In this document: positions 44,013 to 54,700 of the stretch, piece after piece
Layout of the letters: every line of letters begins with the position of its first letter
How positions within the stretch are numbered: the first letter of the stretch is position 1
NCBI GenBank assembly: GCA_033439295.1
Contig: JAVTLE010000019.1
Coordinates: 124,001 to 188,000, forward strand
Direction of reading: 5' to 3'
Origin: Deuterostichococcus epilithicus
Taxonomy: Eukaryota > Chlorophyta > Trebouxiophyceae > Prasiolales > Stichococcaceae
DNA: 64,000 bases
Position numbers and translations under genes: made by a program
The notes under the pieces: model-generated
Database searches by the model: none
Told to the model about the DNA's origin: nothing
Seen by the model: only the letters and a program-made list of their open reading frames with translations

Positions 44013-46980
44013 TCAGGCGGCGTCCTGGCTGTTGAACAGACCGATGCGCGTCTGCCCGGCGGCCAGGCGCGGCCCCCAGTGCTCCTGGAAGAAGCGCCAA
44101 AAGTCGGCGCAGGTCTCCGGCACGTCCAGGATCGTCCTGCAATCAACCGGCAAAGAGACAACATGAAGGGAGGCAGGGTGCTGAGGGCTGCGACTGTCCG
44201 CACACCAAGGGGTTGCACCAGCAGAGCCCCCGCACTGCTACGATGCCACCGCCCAGCCCCAGCGTCGCTCTTGCTGCCCGACCTGGTCTCGAGCATATTG
44301 CGCCCCTTGGACTTGAGGGCGGCATCAGCCAACACAGTGACGGCCAGGTGCAGGGCACGTGGAGGGGTGCTGTACCGCTGCTGGGTGTCCAAAGCACCCC
44401 TGGCAGCGCCGACTGCTGCCAAGCAGTCTGGGGGCCACATTTGAACCTGGTAAGCTTCCACAGGTGGGCATCCGCCTGCACTTGCTTGGCGTTAGGGGCG
44501 CTGTACACGATTGGCATCATGGACAACGTCCATGACAACGAAGTGCCGCTGGTCCAACTGATGGCTGCAAGCGCAGGGTGATGCCCTCGTAAGGTTGAAG
44601 GAGAGCCGGCCCATCTCTGTTCCGAGACCCATGTCTACACGCACCCGCTGTAGCCAGTCAAGCCGTGGGGCTCGCATCAGACGCCAAGTCGAGAGTCTTC
44701 ATGAGGGCATTCTAGTGCGGGATCCCGCCCGCCGTCTGGCGTCCGAGCCACGAGCTCCAGACGCAGGCGGCCCGTTCGAGGGCGCCGGGCATGCTGCAAC
44801 AGTCGGACGCAGGTTTTCGTGAACGTTGCGCGCACCGCTGCTTGGCATCCAGGGCAACGTCCAGGAGGACGAGGCGCAGCCGGTCCAGCTTGAGGGCGCC
44901 GAGCGCCGCCAGCTGGCTGAGGCGGTGCGGCGTGCCGACGCCGATCGCGGGCGCAGACCTCGTGAGCAGCGCCTGCTGGTCCGCCACCTTGAAGTGCTTG
45001 GCGAACAACTTGGCGACTTTGCAGGCCTGTGGGGGGTGCGGCAGGGGGGCCATGAGCGCCAGTGATGCTTGACGCGATGCTTACCGCGCAGGATGCGGTG
45101 ACACCGGGGACACGAGTCGGATGTGGCGGCAAGCGCAGGGCCAGCCGTGCACGAGCAAGAATGCGAACAGGCGTTGGGAGCTCCGCGGGGTGGCAAAGGT
45201 GCCGCACCGGCCTGCTGCCGTGTCAGAGCAGGCGGCGACGCGCGCGGTGCATGCGAGCACAGGAAACCCTTAACCCTACGCACTGGCCTACCTGGTGCAG
45301 CGTCGGGAGCTGCTTGATGAGGTCGTTGGCGCCCGCCGCGGAGGCCGCGACCAGCAGCACGCTCGGCGAGCCGGCCGGCCGGCTCCTGTCGTCTCCCAGG
45401 TGCTGCCGCCAGCCGGGCCCCGCCGCCGCCCGGAGCTTGTCCTCAAGGGTGGGCTGCCCCGCCAGTGGCACCACGAAGCTGCCTGGCAGGCGGCAATGGG
45501 GCAAGCATTAAAGTATTGATAGAAGGCCCTGCCGCCGCCTAAGCCTGGTCCTCCAGTGTGCACTGCCTCGCCGGCGGCACCACGAAGCTGCCTGTGGACG
45601 GGGCACCACGCAGGTGTTGCGGGAAGTGAGCCTTGAGTCGACGGATGGCTGGTGTCTTGGCTCGTGGACGTGGACTGTGCTGGCCACGAGCCTGGCAACC
45701 CCTGGCACAGCCGGCAGCCTGCGCGACCCGCCTCTCGCGGCATTGCCAGGCGACCCGCAGTTCACGCCCTGCTCGCTGGATTCTGTTGCAGCAGGCGCGC
45801 ACCGTCAAAGCTTCCACGGCGCTCCGCCGGCGCGCCCGTGGCGCCTGAGTAGGACCCCCAGAGCCAGTCGGCCTGCTGGGCCGGCTGCGCCTCGGCAATC
45901 GCTGCCGCTGCGCCGCGCGACGCCTCAAACTCCAGCGCAGACGCCCTCTTCTGCACCTGCGGATATGCGGGGGTGGGGCAGCGGTCGAGCATGCGTTCGA
46001 GGGTGTGCGAGCTCCCGGGTTGCGAGCTCCCAGACTTAGAGGTTCTGCCGCCCTTGCTGCCCTTGCACGAGAATCTGACATGAGCTGCAGCTCCTGCAGC
46101 CCTGCAGGTGCGCTGCCGCCGTCCACCACGGCACTCCACCGACCTGCTGCTCCAGGTGCAGAGCGGCGCAGAGCGGCGCATCGGCACACCGACACCCCTT
46201 CCCTCCGGGTCCTTGCCAAGAGCAGGAAAGGCGAAAACCGCCCACCTTCCTCTTGCGAGCCTTCTTCTTCTGGTTGCCCGTCGCCTCCGCAGCGCCGCCG
46301 GCGCCGCCGCCGGCGCCGCCGCCTGCGTCCCGCCCCTCGATCTCCGCCGCCAGCGCCTCTGCACCATCCTCGCCCAGCGAGCCCGCGTCAGAGAGCGCCA
46401 TGTCCTGGAAGTCGTCGTCGTCGCCACCCGCCGGCGGCGCAGCGGCCGCAGCCTTCCTGCCCGCGGCCTTCCTGCCTGCTGCAATGGGGCGCGCGGGCAT
46501 CTGTTGGTGTGAGGGGGTGACAGACTCTAGTCCAGGGGCCAGAGAGAACTCTGCAGCGGCAACTTGGATCCGTGCGCAGACACACGGACTTGTGAGCGGT
46601 CCAGTGCTGCAGCTGGCAGAAAGTCAATTCCCTAGTCTCTGCAGGGTGTCAAACCCAAAACAGCGCACCCCCCGATGCCCAGCCCCACAGGTTCACAAGA
46701 TGCTGCATGCTTGACGGCTTCCAATTCTCATTAAATTCTCAGTCAGTTTCAGAATTTCAGGATGTGTGAGCCCGGCCGTTTCTCTTATGTGTGCACCTTT
46801 CGACTTTGAGGTGGGCTCCGCCTGCATTGCGGAGTCGCCGCCGCCGGCGCGCACATCCAGCCGCTTTGCCTTGCGCTTTGCGGCGACCGCCTTGGGCTTG
46901 AGCAGCCCCTGCTTCTTGAACCCCTTCGTCTTGCGCGCCGGCCCCTTCGACTTGCCCTTGCTGCGCGGCATGAGTGCCAT
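44013..46980 (-). CDS. CMS1: CMS1 ribosomal small-subunit biogenesis protein
   Basis: Exons, minus strand: 46980-46797, 46478-46246, 45956-45803, 45482-45292, 45026-44836, 44136-44013; phases join to 358 aa (human CMSS1 279, yeast Cms1 291). The N-terminus is strongly basic (MPRSKGKSKGPARKTKGFKK), as in nucleolar proteins, followed by an acidic Ala/Gly segment and a second KKKARKRK cluster. The Cms1 domain (PF14617) follows: SVLLVAASAAGANDLIKQL, KVAKLFAKHFKVADQQALL, SAPAIGVGTPHRLSQL, LDRLRLVLLDV, and the C-terminal TILDVPETCADFWRFFQEHW. This is a degenerate DEAD-helicase-like fold; the yeast protein associates with the small-subunit processome. The ATG at 46980 is chosen as the first ahead of the basic segment; a second Met lies three codons later. 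The real exon 4 has a decayed duplicate just upstream. Confidence 0.88.
45264..45278. repeat. Short telomere-like tract near a CMS1 donor site
   Basis: AAACCCTTAACCCTA, 14 nt downstream (in gene sense) of the donor of CMS1 exon 4 (exon ends at 45292). Confidence 0.6.
45541..45594 (-). repeat. Decayed or alternative copy of the start of CMS1 exon 4
   Basis: In gene sense it reads CACAG/GCAGCTTCGTGGTGCC then GCCGGCGAGGCAG and CACTGGAGGAC, encoding GSFVVPPARQCTLEDQA and then a stop. The real exon encodes GSFVVPLAGQPTLEDKL. The copy has its own acceptor, so mis-splicing into it would truncate the protein. Confidence 0.8.
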
Positions 46981-48448
46981 GGCGGGGCGCCGCGGTCCCG
47001 CTGGCTGCGCGAGAGCAGAATAAAGCCATGTTGCATTCCCCAAACGGCGGTGGCGGCAGCAGGCGGCACGACGCAATGCCCTTTCGGAAATGCGACCATC
47101 CCCGAGATAACAGCTGGAGCTGTTTGATTCCAGTGTCCTTTGATTGCTTGGCAGCGTCCATCGACCAAGCCAACATGAACAGCGCAGTGCATCAGTACCT
47201 GTTACTTTTTCGTAGACTATCTGCCGATGCCTTTCAGCGTTGCTATTCTGCTGTGGGGTGTTTGCTGTTCACTCCTGGCAGGCTACAGTGGTCCGTCAAA
47301 AGCTCCGCCTCTACGGATGGGTCGCTGGTGCCGAACAAAAGTTGAAAGCAGGGACGTGCAGCATGTAGGGCCTTGCGCTGTATGATGTTTGTCCTTCAGA
47401 ACAACATGTCGTGTTTTCGCGCGACCAATCGGAAATTTCAAATTTCGGCAGCGCCGGCGCGCGGACTCGACATGCATGGGTGTAATGCTTCCTGCAACCG
47501 CAGGCGGCGGCAGCTGGCAGATTCCACTTTGTTCCCACGAACTCTACCTACCTCATTCTGAACGAAGCTCCAGGGCAATTTACACATCCTCGTTGACCCG
47601 CTCAAACGGTCTTCCATTCATCATCAAGCTCAAAATGCCACGTACGCGCCGCAATTGCTGCAACAATACCTACAAGGAAAGAAAGCCAACTCTATCGACA
47701 CACACAAAGTTTTCCTACCGTCTCACGCACAAAGCTGCACCATATAACAAAGCGGGCGCCAGGGGCGCGGCCAAGTTCAAGCCATGAGGCATCTGAAGGT
47801 TAGCGTGCATAAGATATTGACTGAGAAAATTGGTCGATGGCACATTTAGTGTGACGGCGCCGGCAGCCGCAGCCTCCCACATCCCCTGGCTGCATCGCTG
47901 ACCTCCCGCTTCGCCCTTCGCCAATACCCTCTCTCGAACGGTGGCTGCTGAGTTCGTTCGTGGCCACCGAGGCAGCCCACCGCCTCTAGCCGGTCGTCGA
48001 GCGTATTCCATTCAAAAGTGGGCTGTTGTCGCCCCATACCTCGCTGCAGCCACAGCAGCTGCCGCGCACGCGCCACTAACCTCACCATTCCTCGGCGCTC
48101 GAAGTGGGAGGGTTCTCTTCCTCTGTTCGCTGTGTGAGTTTGTGACGGCTGCCGGGTGGCAGTCTGATCGCCCATCGCCCATTTACCAGATCCCCATTCG
48201 GGTAGCGCGCCCGCCAGCGGCGGCGCACGGCACCCCAGACTTCCGCACTTGTGCAGTTCCCTTCGTGGAGTTCTCTTCATTCTTTGCGTCAGCTGCCGGC
48301 GGCGCCGCCGCTTTGGCGCCGCCCAGTACCCAGCTGCTGCCCTTGCCTGCTGTTTCTGCCCTGATCCCCTCACCCGCCAAGGTTGCCGCCGCGCCGGCAG
48401 CGAGCGCCGTGCGCAGGCATCATGCGCGGTCCCGCAGCGGTGTCAGTT
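46981..48448. other. Intergenic region
   Basis: Promoter of CMS1 and 3' region of the PPR gene, both minus strand. The part at about 47200-47850 is AT-richer than the surroundings. A plus-strand open frame from 47941 into the PPR terminal exon is an antisense shadow of low-complexity coding sequence. No gene is supported. Confidence 0.5.
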
Positions 48449-48691
48449 TCAGTCTGAGACCCCAAAGTCGGCCAGCCGCCGGTGCAGGCGCGCCAGGTCT
48501 TCGGTCGTCAGCTCACCATCGCTGTCGCCGCCGCCACCGCCACGGCCGCCGCCGCCCTCGCCGTCAGCTGCAGCGGCGCCGCCGTCACAGAGCACCCCTG
48601 AGCCCGGCCGCGGCAGAGCGCCTGATAGGGGGTGACCCTCAGGCGTCTGCGGCTGCGGCACCAGCCGGCCCGGGGAGGGCGCCTCCTCAGA

Positions 48692-48726
<35 letters not shown>

Positions 48727-51700
48727 TCGCGAGGCTGCCGGCAGCCGAAGCGCTGTGCTGCAGCTGTGCCTGCGGCTGCGGCTGCTGCGCCACGGGCTGC
48801 GCCTGGCGAATGATGGCGATGCACGCGGCCAGGGCACCCGCATCAGGGTCCTGCTCCGACCGCAGGCGACTGCTTCAGGATTCACTCCGGAGTAGCTGCG
48901 ATAGCAGCTGTCCCCAACAGAAATGGCAGTGCAGCAACCGCGCTTGCAAGTGCAGCAAAGCAAGCAGGCGCCGGAAGCTGCAGTGTGGCGGACCACAAAC
49001 CCGCTTCTCTCTGCTGAAGCCTCCCAGCCACTGTCCCTTCCGTGCCATGCTCCAACATGTCCGCCTGACACCGGCAATCCCACAGAACTCACAAGTTGGT
49101 GTCGGGCAGCTGGAGCCTCTCACCGTGTGCCCTGTGAGACTGGCGAGCGACGCGGGCCACACCGGCGCCGCGCCCACCGCCGCGCGGCCCACCGCCAGCG
49201 CCGCCGCCGCCGCGGTGCTGCCGCGGAAGCCGGGCATGCGGGCGTCGGGCGCCGCTGCCGCCAGCGCTGCCGCCGCGCCGCCGCCGACCCAGGTGGACGC
49301 CGCTGCGTCCTGGGCAGCCGCCGGAAGCCAGGTGAACATCAGCAGCCGTTCAGCGTGCTCCACGCTACGAATGATTTCCAGGTGTGCCTGGCAGCGGCAA
49401 CGTCAGGTGGTGGAGGTGCAGACACTGTGTGGCTTGAGGATACAGGGTGCTGGGCCCGGGCGGCATTGGATGATATCCTGACAGTGCCACCCTGACGCTG
49501 CCGCTGGCATTGCAGGCGACCGCGGTGAGCAGCCAGAGTGCTCTGGCAGCATAACAGGGTGATGCTGAAAGAAAGCAGTGCCCCTGCCATGTGAGTGGCG
49601 TGCATCCCCGTTCTGTGGCGTGCCACATGGGGAGGACCGACGACCGGCCCAAACCTGAACATCCGGCCCTTGTCGCTCGGCAGCGCAGCACTTGGCGGGG
49701 GGCGGCTGGAAGCTGGGGCGTGCGCACAGCAGCAGCGCCGGAGTGGGAGGCCACTGTCCCGAGGGTTTGTCACTCATCAGCGCCTTTGCCTCTGCAAGCG
49801 AACCCCCTGTGTGGCATGGCCACACACCTGGCTGTCGGCGCCGAGGCGTTCCAGCAGCAGCGCCAGGATGCGCGGCGCGGACACCGCGCCCGTGCCGGCG
49901 TCGCAGCCACCGAGGCGCGACTGCAGCCTGACCGCCGCGGCCGCCGCAGCGCCGGCATCGACGCCCGCCGCGCCGGCGACCTGCTCCGCTGCCGCGGCGC
50001 GTCCGGCTGCGGAACAATCAAGGGGTATAAAGGGTTCAAAGCTTACCCTTTATTGCCCAGAAGAGTGCGGCACGCAGCGGCGTCGGCGCATGGAGCGGGG
50101 CACAGGCAAGGAGAGGTGCGGGTGCAGTGTGCTGTTCAAGAGCGCAAGGCTCGGCGAGATGCTCGTAAAGTTTGCTCCCGCAGCTCTGCTGGGGTCGCAC
50201 TGAAGTTGTTGCCGGCAGCTACCAACCGGCGGCCGGCGTCAGCATGCGCCAATGCTCTGGATGTGCTGGCAGGATCGGACTTCCTGAGCGATGTCGTGTT
50301 GCCAAGATGTCAGCAAGTACCACAATACTCACCCTGCCGAGCAGCCAGCATGAGCGAGGCCGCCGTGAGCATCGCGTCGTCCGCCGCCGCATCCAGGCAC
50401 ACCACGCGGTCCGCCACCTGCAGCATGATTTCAAACATATGACATAAAAGGAAGTTTCGAATTATAATTGGAAAGCAACATGTCAATGCTGACGCTTGGC
50501 AGAGACCGAAGCCACGGCCAAACCAGTGTCGCTCCTGAGAGGGGCCACGCTCGAGTGGTGACTGTCGCCTCTGTTTGCCTCTGACCCTGCGGCTGCTCCG
50601 CGCAGGTCACTGGGCGTGTTTGACATCGACCGCCAAACAGCGCCTTTAACTGCTTGACGACTTGCGCAGTCATCGAATAAGCCAGAGGGAAGTCGACTTG
50701 TAGGATCTCGGGGGCACATGGGAAGCAGGTTTCTTCCTCCGGGCACACTGGAAGCAAGTGTTTCATCCGCAACTCGTCACGCGCGCACCGCAAAGCCAAA
50801 GTCTGTACATGTGATTTGGGCTATGACATGTGGCGATGGCAGCCAGGGTTTTAGGGTTTAGGGTTTGAGCCCACCTGGACGGCATCCGCCGCGATCTCTG
50901 TCGGCAGGCCGCACGCTGCGGCAGCGGACTGCAGCGCCGCCAGCCGGGCGCAGCGCGCTGCCGCAGCGGCCTCCGAGGCGAAGGGCTGCGCGCTCACGCA
51001 GTCGCGCGACTCAAATTCCTGTGTTGGTGCAAGCGTGCTTCAGTACAGTATGGCTTTCTCCATGATATTATTCACACATGTACCAGACCTGTGCATCATA
51101 AGTGGGCCACCTCAGCAGTGCACTGGAGGAGCACTCTGGGGACATGGGACGCGGCGGGACAGACGCCGCGGTGGCAAGCCCTGCCGGCAGCGGTGGCCGC
51201 TGAGCAGCCGCTCAGCGGCGGTTGCGGCCAACTGCCGAGGGACTGAGACTGCACGGACTCGCCTGCACGGCGTGCAGCGCGCGGCGGCAGCGGGCGTCCC
51301 GGTCGGCATCCTCGTCCACGAGGGCCTCGTGGGGGCCACGGGCTCGCGCTGCCGCCGCCGCCAGCGCTGCTGCCGGCGCCGCCGCGGGCGAGGCCGCCCA
51401 GCGGCGCACTGCACCAGGTTCCGCCTCCAGCCGCAGGCCCTGTAAGCACGTGAACATGTGGTGAGCATTCTAGGGTTCAGCAAGTCGTGACACACGTGGA
51501 TGCGCTCGAGATGGTGTCTCGGACACGGCAGCGGGGCTGCCAGCTGCATGCGCTGCTTCTGCAGGTCTGGTTGAGCAGTCTGACGCCAGTGCAACCAACA
51601 TCGCCTTGCCGGCTTTGCAGTGCTGATGATTGTTGCAGCAGCGTTAGCACGCCAGCCCAGCAGGCTGCGGCACGCTGTTGCCAACAAGCTGCGCATACAC

Positions 51701-54700
51701 CCCGCTGGCAAGCGAAGTACAGCCGCGGCTCGATCGGCTGCGAATGCTGCGCAGCTGGAAGGCTAGCGGACACCACTGCAATGGCACGCCGACACGATAG
51801 CGGCAGGGGCAGCATTGGCTGGCAACGCAGCTGTCACAGAGGCAAGGCGCTGCGCGCTAGGGTTGGAAAGGGTACTCATGTGTGGTTCCTGGCCTCAGAA
51901 AACGGAGGCCAACAGAGCCGCGGTCGTGGCCACAGCCGACGTCTTCGTGTCCAAAGTCGGCATGCTTCCACACCGAGTACACTGCCAAGCACACCTGAGG
52001 CGTGACGGTCAGTGCCACCGGCGCCGAGAGCCCGGCGAGCAGCATGCGCAGCTGCCCCGCGACTTCCTCCGCCGGCGCCGCCGCGGCAGCCCACGGTCGG
52101 TCATGCTGCAGCAGCAGGGCCGCCGAGCAGCCGCCGGCGCTGCCATCCGGTGAGACGTGCCCGGGCAAGGAGCTCGCAACGCCTGCAGCATGCATGCATC
52201 CGAGCGTCAGGAGACGGGGCAAGCAAGCTGGATCTGTGGGACGGATTCGCTTATGCGATGGTCTGAAGTGCTGCTGCTGCAAACGCGCCGTCAAACAGCA
52301 CGGCACGCTTGAGCCGCCGCTGCTCACGTGTTGCCGTCAGCCGGTAGCACCCTCTGCACACTTGAAAACAAGCACTGGATCCGTCTGCACGCCCGGCTCC
52401 GCACCTGAAGACAGGCGGGACATGGACGACGAGGAGGCTGCCCGTAGGGTGGCGCCGGCCACGTCCTGGCCCCGCACGCGTTCGTCCGCCGCTTCGTGCA
52501 GGCCCTCCGCGCCTCCGCCGGTGCCGCCGTCGCGGAAGGCCGGCGACAGCAGCAGCCAGTGCAGCGCGGCGGCGCTCCTACCNCCCCGGTCGCCGCGGCG
52601 ACCGCAGTCTCGTCGCTGCCGGCTTGCAGCCTGCGGCATGCAGGTGGCACCATTCAGACACCACATGCACGGCAGCATCGACCGTCGCGGCGTGCACATT
52701 TGTTGCACACACGGCCGACTCGAAACGGGCGGCTGCCAGCACTAGCAGGGGCGCTCCCTGGTGCGCCTGCCTGCTGCTGGCCAGCGCTCGAACACTCCAT
52801 TGCTTTCTGATCCCCTGTCACCTTCCGTCGAGCGAGGCGGCCTTCTGATCTCTGCGCGCTAGCGGGTAGAGTGCGGACCTGAGCGCGCCACTGCTGAGCG
52901 CAGCGTCAAGGTGCGCCACCGCCAGCGCCTGCGCCTGCAGGCCGCCGCCCATCCAGAGCGCCTGCAGCACCGCATTGTGGTGTCCCGCATCCGCGCGGAT
53001 GCCCGCCGCCTGAATAGGATTTGACAGGCAGTTGTCAGGCCGCCTGATCAAATTTTGACACGCACTTGTCACGGTTGCTTCAAATTGCCGCCCTCAACTC
53101 CTTCCCGACCCTCGATTTGGTCTCCATCTGTGAAGGGTCTGGACTCGGAAGCGCCAGGCTTGAACGAGTCAACGACGTCGCGGGCGCCCCCCTTGTCAGC
53201 GCACAGCGCTCCTGGACGCCGCTTGCCTTGCGGAAATGACATTCCCCCAAGGCGACAGTCTCCCATGACGGGACGCCGGCTGAGCTTTTGCAGACAGGTG
53301 ATCCAGTGTCCGATGGCTCTGTGCCGTGCGGGCAAGGGCGACTGTGCCTGAAACCGCTGCACATCAACAGCCATTGGCAGGCAACGAAGGCCAAGGCGAC
53401 TTGCCGGCCTGTGGACATAGGCAGTCGGCAAGAAGCGGGTCAACAGGCATTGCCGGCCTGTGGACGCGCGCAGTTGGCAAGAGGCAGGTCGCCAGGCGGC
53501 GCCAGACTGCCTGGTCCTGCCCGCCTCAGTTGCCCCTGGCGCGTGCATGCAGGCAGAAGGGCGCCGCCCTAAAGTGGAGTCTGCTCAGGCGCACAAGGCG
53601 CTGCCACCTTGCAGACCAGGCTGCGTGACGGACCCCCTCTTCTGTGGTGCATTGTGTCGCGCCAAGTGCCATCCTTTCACAGTGCATGTATGAGGCGCGC
53701 ATTGATGCCTGACGCGTGATCGATTCCCACCTGCAGGCGGCCGAAGACGTGGAGAGCCAGCTGCCACTGGCCGCCGCCGGCCAGCGCGTTGAGCAGGCTG
53801 CTGAAGGCCGCTGCGTCCGGTTTGCACCCCCGGCTGCGCATGAGCTCAAAGATCTCCAGGCCCCGCTCCCAGCGCCCGCCTGCAAACAGGGGGGATTCTG
53901 CGGTCCCAGGGTGCCGGGGCAGGCGGCAAAGCAGAGTGAGGTGTGAGGGTGTGGGGGCTCGACGGTTTGCGGGCCCGACTCCCTGCGCATGCCTGCAAAC
54001 AGAGAAGCGTCTTGCGGCTCAGAGGTGCAACAGTGCAGATGCCTGCTGTTGCGCTTCTGCAGGCGGTGCGTACAAGCAGGGCTGGCGGCTGAAGGCAGCT
54101 CACAGGAGACGACGTTGACCCCCAACATTTGACGATACACACACACTGTGCGTGTAAGAGCGCCATCGACAACCCTGTGCCTTCGTAGCCATCCCTGTCC
54201 ACGAGAAGTTCCTGCAGGAAGGGGGACATGCCGGCAGGACTCACTCTGCGTGCAGGCGGCGAGCGCGGCGGCGAACGTGGCGGCGCTGGGCTTGAGCAGC
54301 GCCCGCAGCATGTCGTCGAACAGCTGCAGCGCCAGGCCGGGGCGGCCGCCGCGCTCCGCGGCCGCCACGAGGGCGCCGTACGCCACCGGGGAGCGCTCTG
54401 CGCCGCGTGCGGCCATGTCCTGCAGCACCGCCAGCGCCTCGTCCACCTGCAGGGCCAGCATTTAGGGTTCAGCTGATAGGGGGTGTGGGGTATATTGGGG
54501 GGGTGGGCGGCCATGTCCTGCAGCACCGCCAGCGCCTCGTCCACCTGCAGGGCCAGCATGTAGGGTTTAGGGTCTACGGCAGGCGCTGCCCTCCAGCCCG
54601 CCAGGTCCTGCAGCACCGCCAGCGCCTCGTCCACCCGCAGGGCCAGCATGTAGGACTCAGCATTCTTCAGCAGCGTCAAAAGGCAGCACCACACTGGGGC

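Noticed and set aside
47941-48813. Plus-strand open frame of 290 codons with Ala/Arg-rich sequence
   Set aside because: Overlaps the low-complexity terminal exon of the minus-strand PPR gene; its poly-Ala/Arg composition is the complement of GCC/GGC runs, with no homology.
54422-54657. Regularly spaced direct repeats considered as a CRISPR array
   Set aside because: Only three units, each carrying an exon start and acceptor of a eukaryotic gene; spacers are not unique spacer-like sequences and the genome is eukaryotic.
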